The notes under the pieces were generated by a model that had not been told where the DNA came from, made no database searches, and saw nothing but the letters and a program-made list of their open reading frames with translations. Made by a program: the position numbers and the translations under genes. From positions 1 to 45,173 of the forward strand of contig JADHWC010000008.1 of NCBI GenBank assembly GCA_016783665.1: 45,173 bases of DNA. Reading direction: 5' to 3'. The DNA comes from Fidelibacterota bacterium (lineage in GTDB: Bacteria; Fidelibacterota; UBA2242). This document shows, in pieces, positions 17,769 to 26,686 of the stretch (positions are counted from its first letter, which is position 1; every line of letters starts with the position of its first letter).

Positions 17769-18313
17769 TGATCCACCTCCACAAGCAATATTTCATCCTT
17801 GCCATCGCTTTCTTTCATATGGACCCGCACCTCTTCATTATTAGACGTCGGAACGTTCTTGCCAATGTAATCTGCTTTGATCGGCAACTCCCTGTGTCCG
17901 CGATCGATCAAGACTGCTAATTGAATCGCTGAAGGTCTGCCGAAGTCCGTCAGGGCATCCATAGCCGCCCGGATCGTCCTTCCCGTATAAATCACATCGT
18001 CAACCAGAACCAGGATTTTATCGTCAACCTCAAAAGGAATATCGGTTAATTCTATAGCAGGCAGCTGCTTCTTAATCCTGAAATCATCGCGATACATAAC
18101 GGTATCCAAAATACCAACCTGGATTTTTACACCTTCAACTTCTTCGATCTTCCTGGCAATCCGTTTCGCCAGAAATTCACCCCTTGTACGAATACCGATT
18201 ATCCGCATATTTTCGGTCCCTTTACAGCGCTCCACTATTTCATGAGCCAGTCTCGTAATAGTACGCTTGAGCGCCAGTTCGTCCATTAAATGAGATTTCA
18301 TTTTAAAATTCAT
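17765..18313 (-). CDS. pyrR: bifunctional pyr operon regulator / uracil phosphoribosyltransferase
   Basis: IGIRTRGEFLAKRI...VLVDDVIYTGRTIRAAMDAL...LIDRGHRELPI. Confidence 0.95.
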   Translation of the reverse strand: MNFKMKSHLMDELALKRTITRLAHEIVERCKGTENMRIIGIRTRGEFLAKRIARKIEEVEGVKIQVGILDTVMYRDDFRIKKQLPAIELTDIPFEVDDKILVLVDDVIYTGRTIRAAMDALTDFGRPSAIQLAVLIDRGHRELPIKADYIGKNVPTSNNEEVRVHMKESDGKDEILLVEVDQ

Positions 18314-18320
18314 TGTTCTC

Positions 18321-18408
18321 TCCTAAAATAAAAATAATCCACCTGCTGTCTGGCGGATTTTTTCTTCTTCTTATGCCCTTTCCAACTCACGGGTTAGGAT
18401 TAAAAGGC
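18321..18408 (-). promoter_or_regulatory. PyrR-type attenuation leader (binding loop + terminator hairpin)
   Basis: Minus strand GCCTTTTAATCCTAACCCGTGAGTTGGAAAGGGC (18408-18375) contains the CCNGNGAG core; then AATCCGCC-N8-GGTGGATT (18359-18336) followed by ATTTTTATTTT and AGGAG before the pyrR ATG. Confidence 0.75.
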
Positions 18409-18521
18409 TCCTTTGTTAATTGTTGGGCAAATTTAGAGCAAGATTTCCAAAATGTCCAGTAATTTATTTGACTGTTTGATTAACCCTATAACGTTTATAT
18501 GAAAGTAGTCCACGAATTACA

Positions 18522-18549
18522 CCTGTCTGCGTGCTACGCACAGGCAGGC
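18522..18549. repeat. intergenic palindrome (REP-like) CCTGTCTGCGTG-CTA-CGCACAGGCAGG
   Basis: Near-perfect hairpin; related ends recur at 39947-39976. Confidence 0.6.
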
Positions 18550-18865
18550 GAATTTCACAAATATAACATTGATAGGAATGTACTTTCATTACTATTTGTG
18601 ATTCTAAATCATGGATGTTATTTAGTAAATACTTATGTATAGTTAGTACTGGTGTCTTGTCAATTTTGTAAAGTCGGATAAAGTCTCTTTAGTTTAATTT
18701 GAGCGTCATAGAAATAATCAGATTAATTCCGGAATCCACGCTTTACAAGGCTCTCTAAAATTTCGACAATGTATCTCAGCTTCTGATTGCCGAGGGAATC
18801 AATCATAAGAATAAAGCGCTAAAATGTGACCGGCGCAGGAGAACTAAATTGATTGCATTTCGAGA

Positions 18866-19018
18866 CTTGACTTAAGACTGCCATATCAAAGAACATAAAC
18901 CGATCTCCAAACTTTGCCGGCAGGCTTGAGTTAAGTCGAATCGCTATCGCCCTTAACTCAAGTCGTCTCAAACACTCACGCTTATTCAAAAAATCATCCC
19001 ATGCCGCCTTAAGTCAAG
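18866..19018. repeat. nested, nearly concentric inverted repeats
   Basis: Outer CTTGACTTAAG (18866-18876)/CTTAAGTCAAG (19008-19018); inner CTTGAGTTAAG (18925-18935)/CTTAACTCAAG (18952-18962). Confidence 0.7.
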
Positions 19019-19085
19019 GGCTGGCGAACCTACGGCTGGAAAATATCAAATACCGAAAAATGACTACTAAAACAGTAAAAGAAAG

Positions 19086-19113
19086 AGCCCGATTTTTAAG
19101 TCGGGCTTTTTTG
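19086..19113 (+). terminator. rho-independent terminator-like hairpin
   Basis: AGCCCGA-tttttaag-TCGGGCT-tttttt. Confidence 0.75.
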
Positions 19114-19228
19114 GGATTATGTTATATACTGGCTGGTGTCCAAATTGCTACGGATTTTCCACAGCAAAAAAGTCCACGATCCCGCTACGATCTTTTAGAC
19201 ACAATACTTATATCAGCCAATAGTAGAG

Positions 19229-19690
19229 CTAGCGATAGCCCCAATAATCTGGAAGTGCTGAATAAGGATAATCAATAAATCTCGAGTATGATAAATTCTT
19301 TTTTCTCATAATTTCTATGTAATATGTGCATAGTAATTTTGCATGGTCTTCATCATTATCTACTATGTAGCGGGTGCGCCATCTCTCAATAGTTTTATAA
19401 ATCTCGATTATTAATGCAGCCTTTATTGGTTCGATTTGGTTGGTTTTTCTCCGATGTTGATAAATGTTAATATCTGAATATACGGCTTTGTAATAGGCAT
19501 ATCCGGGATCTCTTTTTTTCTCAGCCAATCTAGACCATGGAACAATGAGTTCAAGTATAGAATTAATAATCTCATCCGATTGTTGAAATAGGTCTGTAAT
19601 TGACTCTATATTTTGATTAGTAGCAGAAAGCCTAATAGATGATTTTATTATTTTCCTCTTAATAAGATAATCTTGGATGTATTTTAGCAT
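19229..19690 (-). CDS. hypothetical protein
   Basis: 153-aa ORF with plausible composition; no family recognised. Confidence 0.5.
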   Translation of the reverse strand: MLKYIQDYLIKRKIIKSSIRLSATNQNIESITDLFQQSDEIINSILELIVPWSRLAEKKRDPGYAYYKAVYSDINIYQHRRKTNQIEPIKAALIIEIYKTIERWRTRYIVDNDEDHAKLLCTYYIEIMRKKNLSYSRFIDYPYSALPDYWGYR

Positions 19691-19712
19691 TAATCCTCCT
19701 ACAATAAATAGT

Positions 19713-19795
19713 ACCTAACGATGAAATAACCTGCGTGAAAACTTTCACCACGAGTTATTCCTTCTTTATCGGGCTCCCTCTATTTCGCGTTAGGT
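19713..19795. repeat. attC-like or MITE-like imperfect inverted repeat
   Basis: ACCTAACGATGAAATA...TATTTCGCGTTAGGT; outer boxes fit RYYYAAC/GTTRRRY, with central dyad GTGAAA-GT-TTTCAC region; the gene 19780-20436 ends inside it. Confidence 0.45.
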
Positions 19796-20436
19796 TGGTT
19801 GTGGGTTATATGTTTTTCATACAAGCCAATTATTTCTTCAACTAAACCAATACACGAAGATAGAAAAAGCAAAACATAATCTTTTGATAATACAATATGA
19901 TGGTCAATGATGTCTAAAGATGGATTATCTCTTATCATATTTTTTACTTTTTTATGTTTATTTTCATCTACATCTACTACTCCACTTGAATGCATTAAAA
20001 GATTCCTGATATAATTGCCGTTTTTTGTAATCATCCAATTTGGTGAACCTTCAAAAAATTGAAATTTCATCACTTTTATTAAATAATTTTTAGACCGAAC
20101 AATTCCTTTTCCTGCTAAATCATTTGGTTTTAATTCTATGGAATGGTGAGTTGCAAATGAATTGCAAATATCATATAAAAATTTTTCTATTATTGAATAA
20201 CTAGTTAAAAATAGGGAAGACCATAACATATTGGGAAACAAATTGGTTAATTCAAAATATCTTTCATTATGAATCAGTGCATCCAGTGGGCTTGTTTTTT
20301 GATTATGAAGTAAATCAAGTAAAGTAAAAGGTTTACCTGCTTTATTTTTTAATATTTCGTCTATTTGATTTACGATACGAATAATATTATTGAGATCATG
20401 TACAGTTTGTGTTTTCATTTTTTCAAATTCAATCAT
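19780..20436 (-). CDS. hypothetical protein, possible HEPN-like helical protein
   Basis: SIIEKFLYDICNSFA...YIRNLLMHSSGVV (RNxxxH-like motif). Confidence 0.5.
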   Translation of the reverse strand: MIEFEKMKTQTVHDLNNIIRIVNQIDEILKNKAGKPFTLLDLLHNQKTSPLDALIHNERYFELTNLFPNMLWSSLFLTSYSIIEKFLYDICNSFATHHSIELKPNDLAGKGIVRSKNYLIKVMKFQFFEGSPNWMITKNGNYIRNLLMHSSGVVDVDENKHKKVKNMIRDNPSLDIIDHHIVLSKDYVLLFLSSCIGLVEEIIGLYEKHITHNQPNAK

Positions 20437-20439
20437 TGT

Positions 20440-20682
20440 TTAATAAGTAGCAACATTTCTTCCGTAAATCTTGACACCTGAACAATCATCTACTACATTA
20501 CCAACACTACTTCTTTGTCCTAATGGCACTACTTTGGATAAAACCGTACCATTAAAAAGTAAAATATATTTACCTACCATATAGCAGCCGCGGGAATAAC
20601 TAGCAGAATGAAAATTGCTATCACCTAATAATTCTTTAACTTGATTTTTTGTCAACTTCTTTACTTGCTGAAAATCATTCAC
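20440..20682 (-). CDS. small protein, SmpA/BamE-like fold suspected
   Basis: KKLTKNQVKELLGDSNF...YMVGKYILLFNGTVLSKV; weak resemblance only. Confidence 0.35.
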   Translation of the reverse strand: MNDFQQVKKLTKNQVKELLGDSNFHSASYSRGCYMVGKYILLFNGTVLSKVVPLGQRSSVGNVVDDCSGVKIYGRNVATY

Positions 20683-20841
20683 TATTGTCGCCCGTAATTA
20701 ATAACTATCTTTTAAATGGGCATGACCGGTGCGTATAGCCCTGCCTCATGTTAATATATTTGAGATAAGAGTGCAACTGTTTTTTCTATGTTTGGATAGA
20801 GAAAGCAGGAAAGTTTGGGTTTTGTTGGCCAGACCAAAAGG

Positions 20842-20936
20842 ATTTTGGATTGTGTCCCTTAAACTTTCGCTATTTGTCAGGCTACTGCTGGCAGCGTAAA
20901 AGTTCACCGTATCTGCGGAAAGCCGTTTTTCCGCCA
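20842..20936 (-). pseudogene. duplicated internal fragment of pyrB
   Basis: 95 bp matching 17481-17575 with 4 mismatches; peptide MAEKRLSADTVNFYAASSSLTNSESLRDTIQN vs PyrB LAEKRLSADTVNFSAASSSLTKGESLRDTIQN. Confidence 0.93.
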
Positions 20937-20946
20937 ATATTTTACA

Positions 20947-23900
20947 TTATTTCCCATAATAAACAAATGGAGCCCAATAATACGGAGCTTGATATGTTGA
21001 TCCAAAATCTCCTCTGATAAATTTACGTTTCACCTCAGTAATGGCACTAGCATATCCTAATTGTTTATTCTGCACTAACTCATACACAGCAACCATAAAC
21101 TTTGAAGTAGATATATCTGCCACCCGCCATAGCGAAACAGAAAGTCCATTAGCGCCGGCAATCAAAAACGATTGAGTCAGTCCTACAATTCCTTCTCCAC
21201 CATAGATCTTCCCTAAACCAGTTTCACAAGCAGAGAGATTAACAAAATCAGTTTTTAGGTCTAATTCTGCAATCTCACCCATGCGCAGGTACCCATCTTC
21301 ATTTTCCTTCTCTACTTTAAACTGAGATAATACTACTGCGGAAAGTTCCGGCACAGCGGGCACAACCAAGCCATGTGTGGCAAAGTGAAGCACCTTGTAT
21401 TTAGTTAATCTCCCGCTTGAGGAAAGGGCTTTGATTTTATTTTCTGTTACTTTTTCACCTGTAATGATTTCCGAACCATTGACAACATTTTTAATCTCCA
21501 TCACTTCACTCAATGTTCCAGGCAGGTTGTCCCAATTCCCAACACCAAGAGAGCCATAGGCATTTCGAACAGATCCTCTGCTGACAAAAGATGAATATAC
21601 ATTTTTCTCTAAAAGCGCTAACTCTCTCTCACTTTTCACCATATCAGTAGCATAAGTAATCTTATCATAAACAGCGCCGCCGAATGCTAATAGTGGTTCT
21701 CGGCTAGGTTCATAATGACGCCTCCTAATCAGTTCCAAAACACCCATTGATTGAGTGTATGTTATATGATAGTTCTCTGCCAAATATTGCCCTTTTTCAT
21801 CAATTAGTGTCTCAAAAGGAACAAAACCAAGAACACCATCAGGAACAATGATAAGTTCATTCTTACCATTTATATGAGATGATATCGGTTTGACGAGACA
21901 ATCATACAGCATTCGGCTAATTTCTTTTGACTTTTTACTGTTTTCAATCGAGGGACCAGTTAATAGATCGCGGTAGTAATTGATAATATTTTCAAAATCA
22001 TCCTTTTTTGCGGTAGGACCTGCCAGTTCTTTTATCGTCTCTTTTTTTGCAAGTTTTTTCATTCCACGCTGGTTTTTTAGCATAGTATGAACTGCGGTTT
22101 CATATCTTTCCATAGCAGTTGATACAAAAGAACTACCAGAAATCTCTTCACCATGTACAGCGTCCTTTGTTATGGCTAAAAATACTTTATTGACCCAACT
22201 TACATTGGCATAAACCAGTATAGTAATATTCTCCGACATCCCTTTTTGAATCTGTTTAACAGAGGGTATGATCACTTCTGTCTCCGAACCAGCAAGTTGC
22301 TCTGCCAATAATTTTGCACGGCTTAATTCTATGGTATGAAAAGCATTGTGAAAATCGTTATTTCTAATATAAGTAGAAGTTAAATATTGATATGTATATA
22401 TCTGACTTGCAAGGTAATCCCGGCGAACATCTCCAGTGGCGGTTTTACGCAATTTTTCTTTTATTGATACAGATTCCTTAAAATTCTTGATGGCTTTGTC
22501 GTATTGACCACAGTTACCGTAAAACATGCCAATGTTGTTGAGAGAGTTGGCAATACCTGCTTTTTTTCCCAATTTCCGATTAATCGCCAGCGCCTCCTCA
22601 AAATTCTTGATGGCTTTGTCGTATTGTCCCCATGTATAGTAAACCCCGCCAATGTTGTTGAGTTCTAGGGCAACCTTATCTTCTTGTCCCAGTTTTTGAG
22701 CAATCGCCAGCGCCTCCTCAAAATTCTTAATGGCTTTATCGTATTGTCCCCAAGAATCATAAACCATGCCAATGTTGTTGAGATCTCTTGCAACATCTCC
22801 TTCTCTTCCCAATCTCCTGTCAATCGATAGCGCCTCCTCATAATTCTTGACGGCTTTATCGTATTGTCCCCATGCTTTGTAAACCCCGCCAATGTTGTTG
22901 AGATCTATAGCAACACCCCCTTCTCTTCCCAATCTCCTGTCAATCGCCAGCGCCTCTTCATAATTCTTGACGGCTTTATCGTACTGTCCCCAAGAATCGT
23001 AAACCGCGCCAATGTTGTTGAGTAAAGTGGCAATGCTACCTTCCTTTCCTTGTTTGCGGAAAATCGCCAGCGCCTCCTCATAATTCTTGATGGCTTTGTC
23101 GTATTGTCCCCATGTATAGTAAACCCCGCCAATGTTGTTTAGAAAAGTGGCAATCTTATCTTCTTGTCCCAGTTTTTGAGCAATCACAAGCGCCTCCTCA
23201 TAATTCTTGATGGCTTTATCGTATTGTCCCCATGCATCGTAAACCCCGCCAATGTTGTTGAGCACGGTGGCAATGCTACCTTCCTTTCCTTGTTTGCGGA
23301 AAATCGCAAGTGCCTCCTCATAATTCTTGACGGCTTTATCGTATTGCCCCCATGCTTTGTAAACCTCGCCAATGTTGTTTAGAAAAGTGGCAATCTTATC
23401 TTCTTGTCCCAGTTTTTGAGCAATCACAAGCGCCTCCTCATAATTCTTGATGGCTTTATCGTATTGCCCCCATGCTTTGTAAACCCCGCCAATGTTGTTG
23501 AGATCTATAGCAACATATTCTTCTCTTCCCAATTTCCTATTAATCGCCAGCGCCTCCTCATAATTCTTAATGGCTTTGTCGTATTTTTCCCATGTATAGT
23601 AAACCCCGCCAATGTTGTTGAGATCTATAGTAACATATTCTTCTCTTCCCAATTTCCTATTAATCGCCAGCGCCTCCTCATAATTCTTGACTGCTTTATC
23701 ATATTGCCCCCATGCTTTGTAAACCCCGCCAATGTTGTTGAGATCTATAGCAACATATTCTTCTCTTCCCAATTTCCTATTAATCGCCAGCGCCTCCTCA
23801 TAATTCTTAATGGCTTTATCGTATTGCCCCCATGCTTTGTAAACCATGCCAATGTTTTTGAGAAAAGTGGCAATCTTATCTTCTTGTTTCTGGTTCCGAG

Positions 23901-24201
23901 CAATCGCAAGCGCCTCCTCATAATTCTTGATGGCTTTATCGTATTGTCCAATCTGATAGTAACAATTACCGGCTTGATTTAATGCTGCACCTAAACCTGG
24001 CTGCCAAGGTTTAGGGCTCGCCTTTTCTGCTTTAGCGGATTTTTCATACATCTGTGCGGCTTCAAGGTATTTGCCCTGTTTTCGCAGGGATTGAGCCTGG
24101 TCCCAATATTTATCCGCTAGATAGGCACTTTGGGAAAAGCCTATTGAACAAATAATTACCATTAGAAGAGTAATTGATATAACTTTAATCATAAGTTTCA
24201 T
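20947..24201 (-). CDS. exported TPR-repeat protein with C-terminal CHAT (caspase-like) domain
   Basis: Signal peptide MKLMIKVISITLLMVIICSIGFSQS (start 24201), tandem TPRs, CHAT motifs VLHFATHGLVV and VNLSACETGLG...GGEGIVGLTQSFLIAGANGLSVSLW. Confidence 0.9.
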   Translation of the reverse strand: MKLMIKVISITLLMVIICSIGFSQSAYLADKYWDQAQSLRKQGKYLEAAQMYEKSAKAEKASPKPWQPGLGAALNQAGNCYYQIGQYDKAIKNYEEALAIARNQKQEDKIATFLKNIGMVYKAWGQYDKAIKNYEEALAINRKLGREEYVAIDLNNIGGVYKAWGQYDKAVKNYEEALAINRKLGREEYVTIDLNNIGGVYYTWEKYDKAIKNYEEALAINRKLGREEYVAIDLNNIGGVYKAWGQYDKAIKNYEEALVIAQKLGQEDKIATFLNNIGEVYKAWGQYDKAVKNYEEALAIFRKQGKEGSIATVLNNIGGVYDAWGQYDKAIKNYEEALVIAQKLGQEDKIATFLNNIGGVYYTWGQYDKAIKNYEEALAIFRKQGKEGSIATLLNNIGAVYDSWGQYDKAVKNYEEALAIDRRLGREGGVAIDLNNIGGVYKAWGQYDKAVKNYEEALSIDRRLGREGDVARDLNNIGMVYDSWGQYDKAIKNFEEALAIAQKLGQEDKVALELNNIGGVYYTWGQYDKAIKNFEEALAINRKLGKKAGIANSLNNIGMFYGNCGQYDKAIKNFKESVSIKEKLRKTATGDVRRDYLASQIYTYQYLTSTYIRNNDFHNAFHTIELSRAKLLAEQLAGSETEVIIPSVKQIQKGMSENITILVYANVSWVNKVFLAITKDAVHGEEISGSSFVSTAMERYETAVHTMLKNQRGMKKLAKKETIKELAGPTAKKDDFENIINYYRDLLTGPSIENSKKSKEISRMLYDCLVKPISSHINGKNELIIVPDGVLGFVPFETLIDEKGQYLAENYHITYTQSMGVLELIRRRHYEPSREPLLAFGGAVYDKITYATDMVKSERELALLEKNVYSSFVSRGSVRNAYGSLGVGNWDNLPGTLSEVMEIKNVVNGSEIITGEKVTENKIKALSSSGRLTKYKVLHFATHGLVVPAVPELSAVVLSQFKVEKENEDGYLRMGEIAELDLKTDFVNLSACETGLGKIYGGEGIVGLTQSFLIAGANGLSVSLWRVADISTSKFMVAVYELVQNKQLGYASAITEVKRKFIRGDFGSTYQAPYYWAPFVYYGK
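22461..23990 (-). repeat. ~13 tandem 120-bp (40-aa) TPR-coding units
   Basis: The aattcttRaYggctttRtcgtattg-type word recurs every 120 bp from 22481 to 23921. Confidence 0.93.
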
Positions 24202-24312
24202 TTTGCCTTTTTTAATTTGGTTTAATTTTACTTCTTTAACATATTCTTCACAAGGACATCTTCTAATTTCTTTTCTCACCCGCAATCTAACTTCAAAATC
24301 TAAGTTATTAAG

Positions 24313-24412
24313 CTTTGCGGAAGTTTGTAGAGTCAGTCGCAAACACTATAATTTATCCATCAGAGTTTACCTTTTTTCGAATTCAACGTTTCAATGTAGA
24401 ACTTCCGCAAAG
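24313..24412. mobile_element. MITE-like element A (100 bp)
   Basis: 13-bp perfect terminal inverted repeats CTTTGCGGAAGTT/AACTTCCGCAAAG; internal TCGCAAACAC and TGTAGAA shared with element B. Confidence 0.55.
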
Positions 24413-24413
24413 T

Positions 24414-25946
24414 TCATCTCCTCATAGTTGTCAAAGTAATAGTCTTCTCCGCCATCTGGATTTCAGGTTTCTTTTTTTTCATACCTCTTGTCGCCATTGT
24501 AAATTTCTCTATATCTTCTGCAAGTACATCCTCATATTTTTCACCGTCGATAATTTGAGTTTTCACAAGAACTTCAGGAAATCTTTCAGTATTAGCAAAG
24601 ATTTGCCAGCGTTCTACTCCAAATGGAGGTGCAACATAAAAAGTATCAGGAAGAGAATAAACCATGTTAACTTTACTTACATCAATATAGAGATTATTGT
24701 ACATTAAAATCCGCATACCGTCGGCTAAGTGATAGAGAACCTGGAGATAGCAGGGTTTGTTTACTCGAACCAGAAGAGTAGATTCATCTCCTTCTTTGAA
24801 AATAATATTACGATTACCTTTATTTGTCCATGCTTCAACGGAAAGCTTTCCTGAAATTACATCCTTTGAGAGGAATATTTTCCCATCTTCCATAGCCTGT
24901 TCAAAATTCCTTGGTACGAGTGCGACGCCGCTGTTTTTGATTATCGATTTATCCAGAACAACCGCCGCGGCAGCCATTTTTTTTCCTGATTTTGGATCTG
25001 TGATCACAGCCTGAATACGGCATTTTCCTCCATCCAGACGATAATTTCCCGTCAGTTGGGCGGCTTTATTGGCTCCCGGTGCATTGTCGGATAACACCGT
25101 AAATTTGCCGGTTAATTCACGGGTTATATCATCAAGAAAATAGGCAGAGAACTCCGAACAAAAATCTGTCTCCTGAAATGTAAACGGAAATACGAGAAGT
25201 GAAATCTTCCTGTCAGAAATCTGTTCTGATAACTGTTCAGATAATGAGATTGAGGCGGAAGAAATGGATCTCAAATCTCCTCTTATCAATTTTTGAATGC
25301 GGCTTTCAACTTCCGATTGACTTATGGATGATTGTTGGTAAACGCTTTCTAACTCTTTGAAAGGATCTTTACCTCGGAGTAAATTCAGGATTGCCTGCGT
25401 TTCTCCCAATTCAATAAACAGTGGAAAGGTTTTACGATAAAGTGAAAGCGCTGTTTTCAGATCGCCACTTTTTTCCAATTTATCTGCGTTTGCCAGGTAT
25501 CCGTTAATCTCCTTACTAAGTCCGTTCAGATGGTTTTGATAGTTCTTCAATGCTGGAACAATTTTAAGAATAGCCAGTGCATAGGTAATTTTCTTGTCCT
25601 CATAGAACTCGGTTTTCAAACCGATTAAGGTAAGATTTGTCTGCGATGTGATTGTACTTTTTATTTGCGAATCATAATCCAGGTTAGTTTCGGATTCCGT
25701 CGTTAGTAATTCGCTTTGAATTTTTGTTAAAAAACGAGATGACAGATCGGTTTTTGCATATTGTTCCGCACCCAGTTTCCGCTCAGCCAAATCATTGCCG
25801 GTCGCTAACCCAAACCCGACGATGTAAAGATTGTCCGGGTGTTTCTGTGAAAAACCATTGTTCTCAACCCAGTCCGGTTTTTTAGCGGCGAACAGTAAAA
25901 CTGAAATAATCAGTAGAAGCGTTAAAAAACACATTTTTGATCTCAT
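24414..25946 (-). CDS. exported LPP20-like / DUF4384-containing protein
   Basis: Signal peptide; PDWVENNGFSQKHPDNLYIVGFGLATGNDLAERKLGAEQYAKTDLSS; C-terminal EGDESTLLVRVNKPCYLQVLYHLADGMRILMYN. Confidence 0.7.
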   Translation of the reverse strand: MRSKMCFLTLLLIISVLLFAAKKPDWVENNGFSQKHPDNLYIVGFGLATGNDLAERKLGAEQYAKTDLSSRFLTKIQSELLTTESETNLDYDSQIKSTITSQTNLTLIGLKTEFYEDKKITYALAILKIVPALKNYQNHLNGLSKEINGYLANADKLEKSGDLKTALSLYRKTFPLFIELGETQAILNLLRGKDPFKELESVYQQSSISQSEVESRIQKLIRGDLRSISSASISLSEQLSEQISDRKISLLVFPFTFQETDFCSEFSAYFLDDITRELTGKFTVLSDNAPGANKAAQLTGNYRLDGGKCRIQAVITDPKSGKKMAAAAVVLDKSIIKNSGVALVPRNFEQAMEDGKIFLSKDVISGKLSVEAWTNKGNRNIIFKEGDESTLLVRVNKPCYLQVLYHLADGMRILMYNNLYIDVSKVNMVYSLPDTFYVAPPFGVERWQIFANTERFPEVLVKTQIIDGEKYEDVLAEDIEKFTMATRGMKKKKPEIQMAEKTITLTTMRR

Positions 25947-25969
25947 AATCTTCTCTCCCTGTCTAGTAA

Positions 25970-26047
25970 CTTTACGAAAGTTCGTTTAATATATCGCAAA
26001 GACCTTCGGCAAATCTCGTGAGTTCTGTAGAAATAACTTTCGTAAAG
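25970..26047. mobile_element. MITE-like element B (78 bp)
   Basis: 13-bp perfect terminal inverted repeats CTTTACGAAAGTT/AACTTTCGTAAAG; related palindrome AACTTT-ATA-AAAGTT at 26101-26115. Confidence 0.55.
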
Positions 26048-26165
26048 GTATTTTTTAATAGTGATTATCCCTTTCAAAACTTTGCTAAAATTCTAATATC
26101 AACTTTATAAAAGTTCTTGAGGTATTGGTTTTTGCATCTCGCATGTTGATATTATATTATTGATT

Positions 26166-26555
26166 TTATAAATAGAGTGCAACAATTATATTCATGCCAA
26201 GAAAAAAATAAAGTACGGGAAGATTTGTTGGCATTTTACCGCAAGGCGCCTCAAGTTTCAACCCGTGACAAAGTGTCACGACTTTGCTCCCTTCTTCAGC
26301 CAGACGTTGTTTAAGTTTTCGCCAATATGCCCCGGCAGCTTGCATCTTCAACTGTCGACAAATTGTCGACAGTTCAATTCTATCTTCACTTTTGACCCTG
26401 ATTTTCATCTTGAACCAGTAATCACGGGAATTCACGCTGTCGGTCAAGACGCCAACAACATCCACGACGGAAAAATACCACTGCTCCTCATCCGCATCCC
26501 AGCGGGTGCTTATCTTCTGATGATTGAATAATTTTATAGCTGTTTCTTTGGTCAT
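26166..26555 (-). pseudogene. truncated/frameshifted Bro-N (phage antirepressor-type) protein
   Basis: DEEQWYFSVVDVVGVLTDSVNSRDYWFKMKIRVKSEDRIELSTICRQLKM...SKVVTLCHGLKLEAPCGKM, then family similarity is lost. Confidence 0.7.
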
Positions 26556-26686
26556 AATAAAGTAACTCCGTTTTAATCCTTATCTAATCCCATCAATAAT
26601 CCGCGCTTCCGGCACAGTCTTTATCTTCGCCCCTCAATTTAAATAATTTCCTGATAAGTCGGCGACTTATGATCAGGAAATATTCT

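Noticed and set aside
19060-19278. 72-aa plus-strand ORF
   Set aside because: Runs through a strong terminator hairpin (19086-19113) and overlaps the end of the minus-strand gene; treated as non-coding.
23164-23982. Plus-strand ORFs (23164-23382, 23404-23982) with repeated hydrophobic peptides
   Set aside because: Antisense of the 120-bp TPR-coding repeats; the minus-strand frame has a clear TPR-CHAT protein.
22461-23990. Regular repeats considered as CRISPR or non-coding minisatellite
   Set aside because: Period is exactly 120 bp in frame, encodes 40-aa TPRs and has no spacer/repeat alternation.
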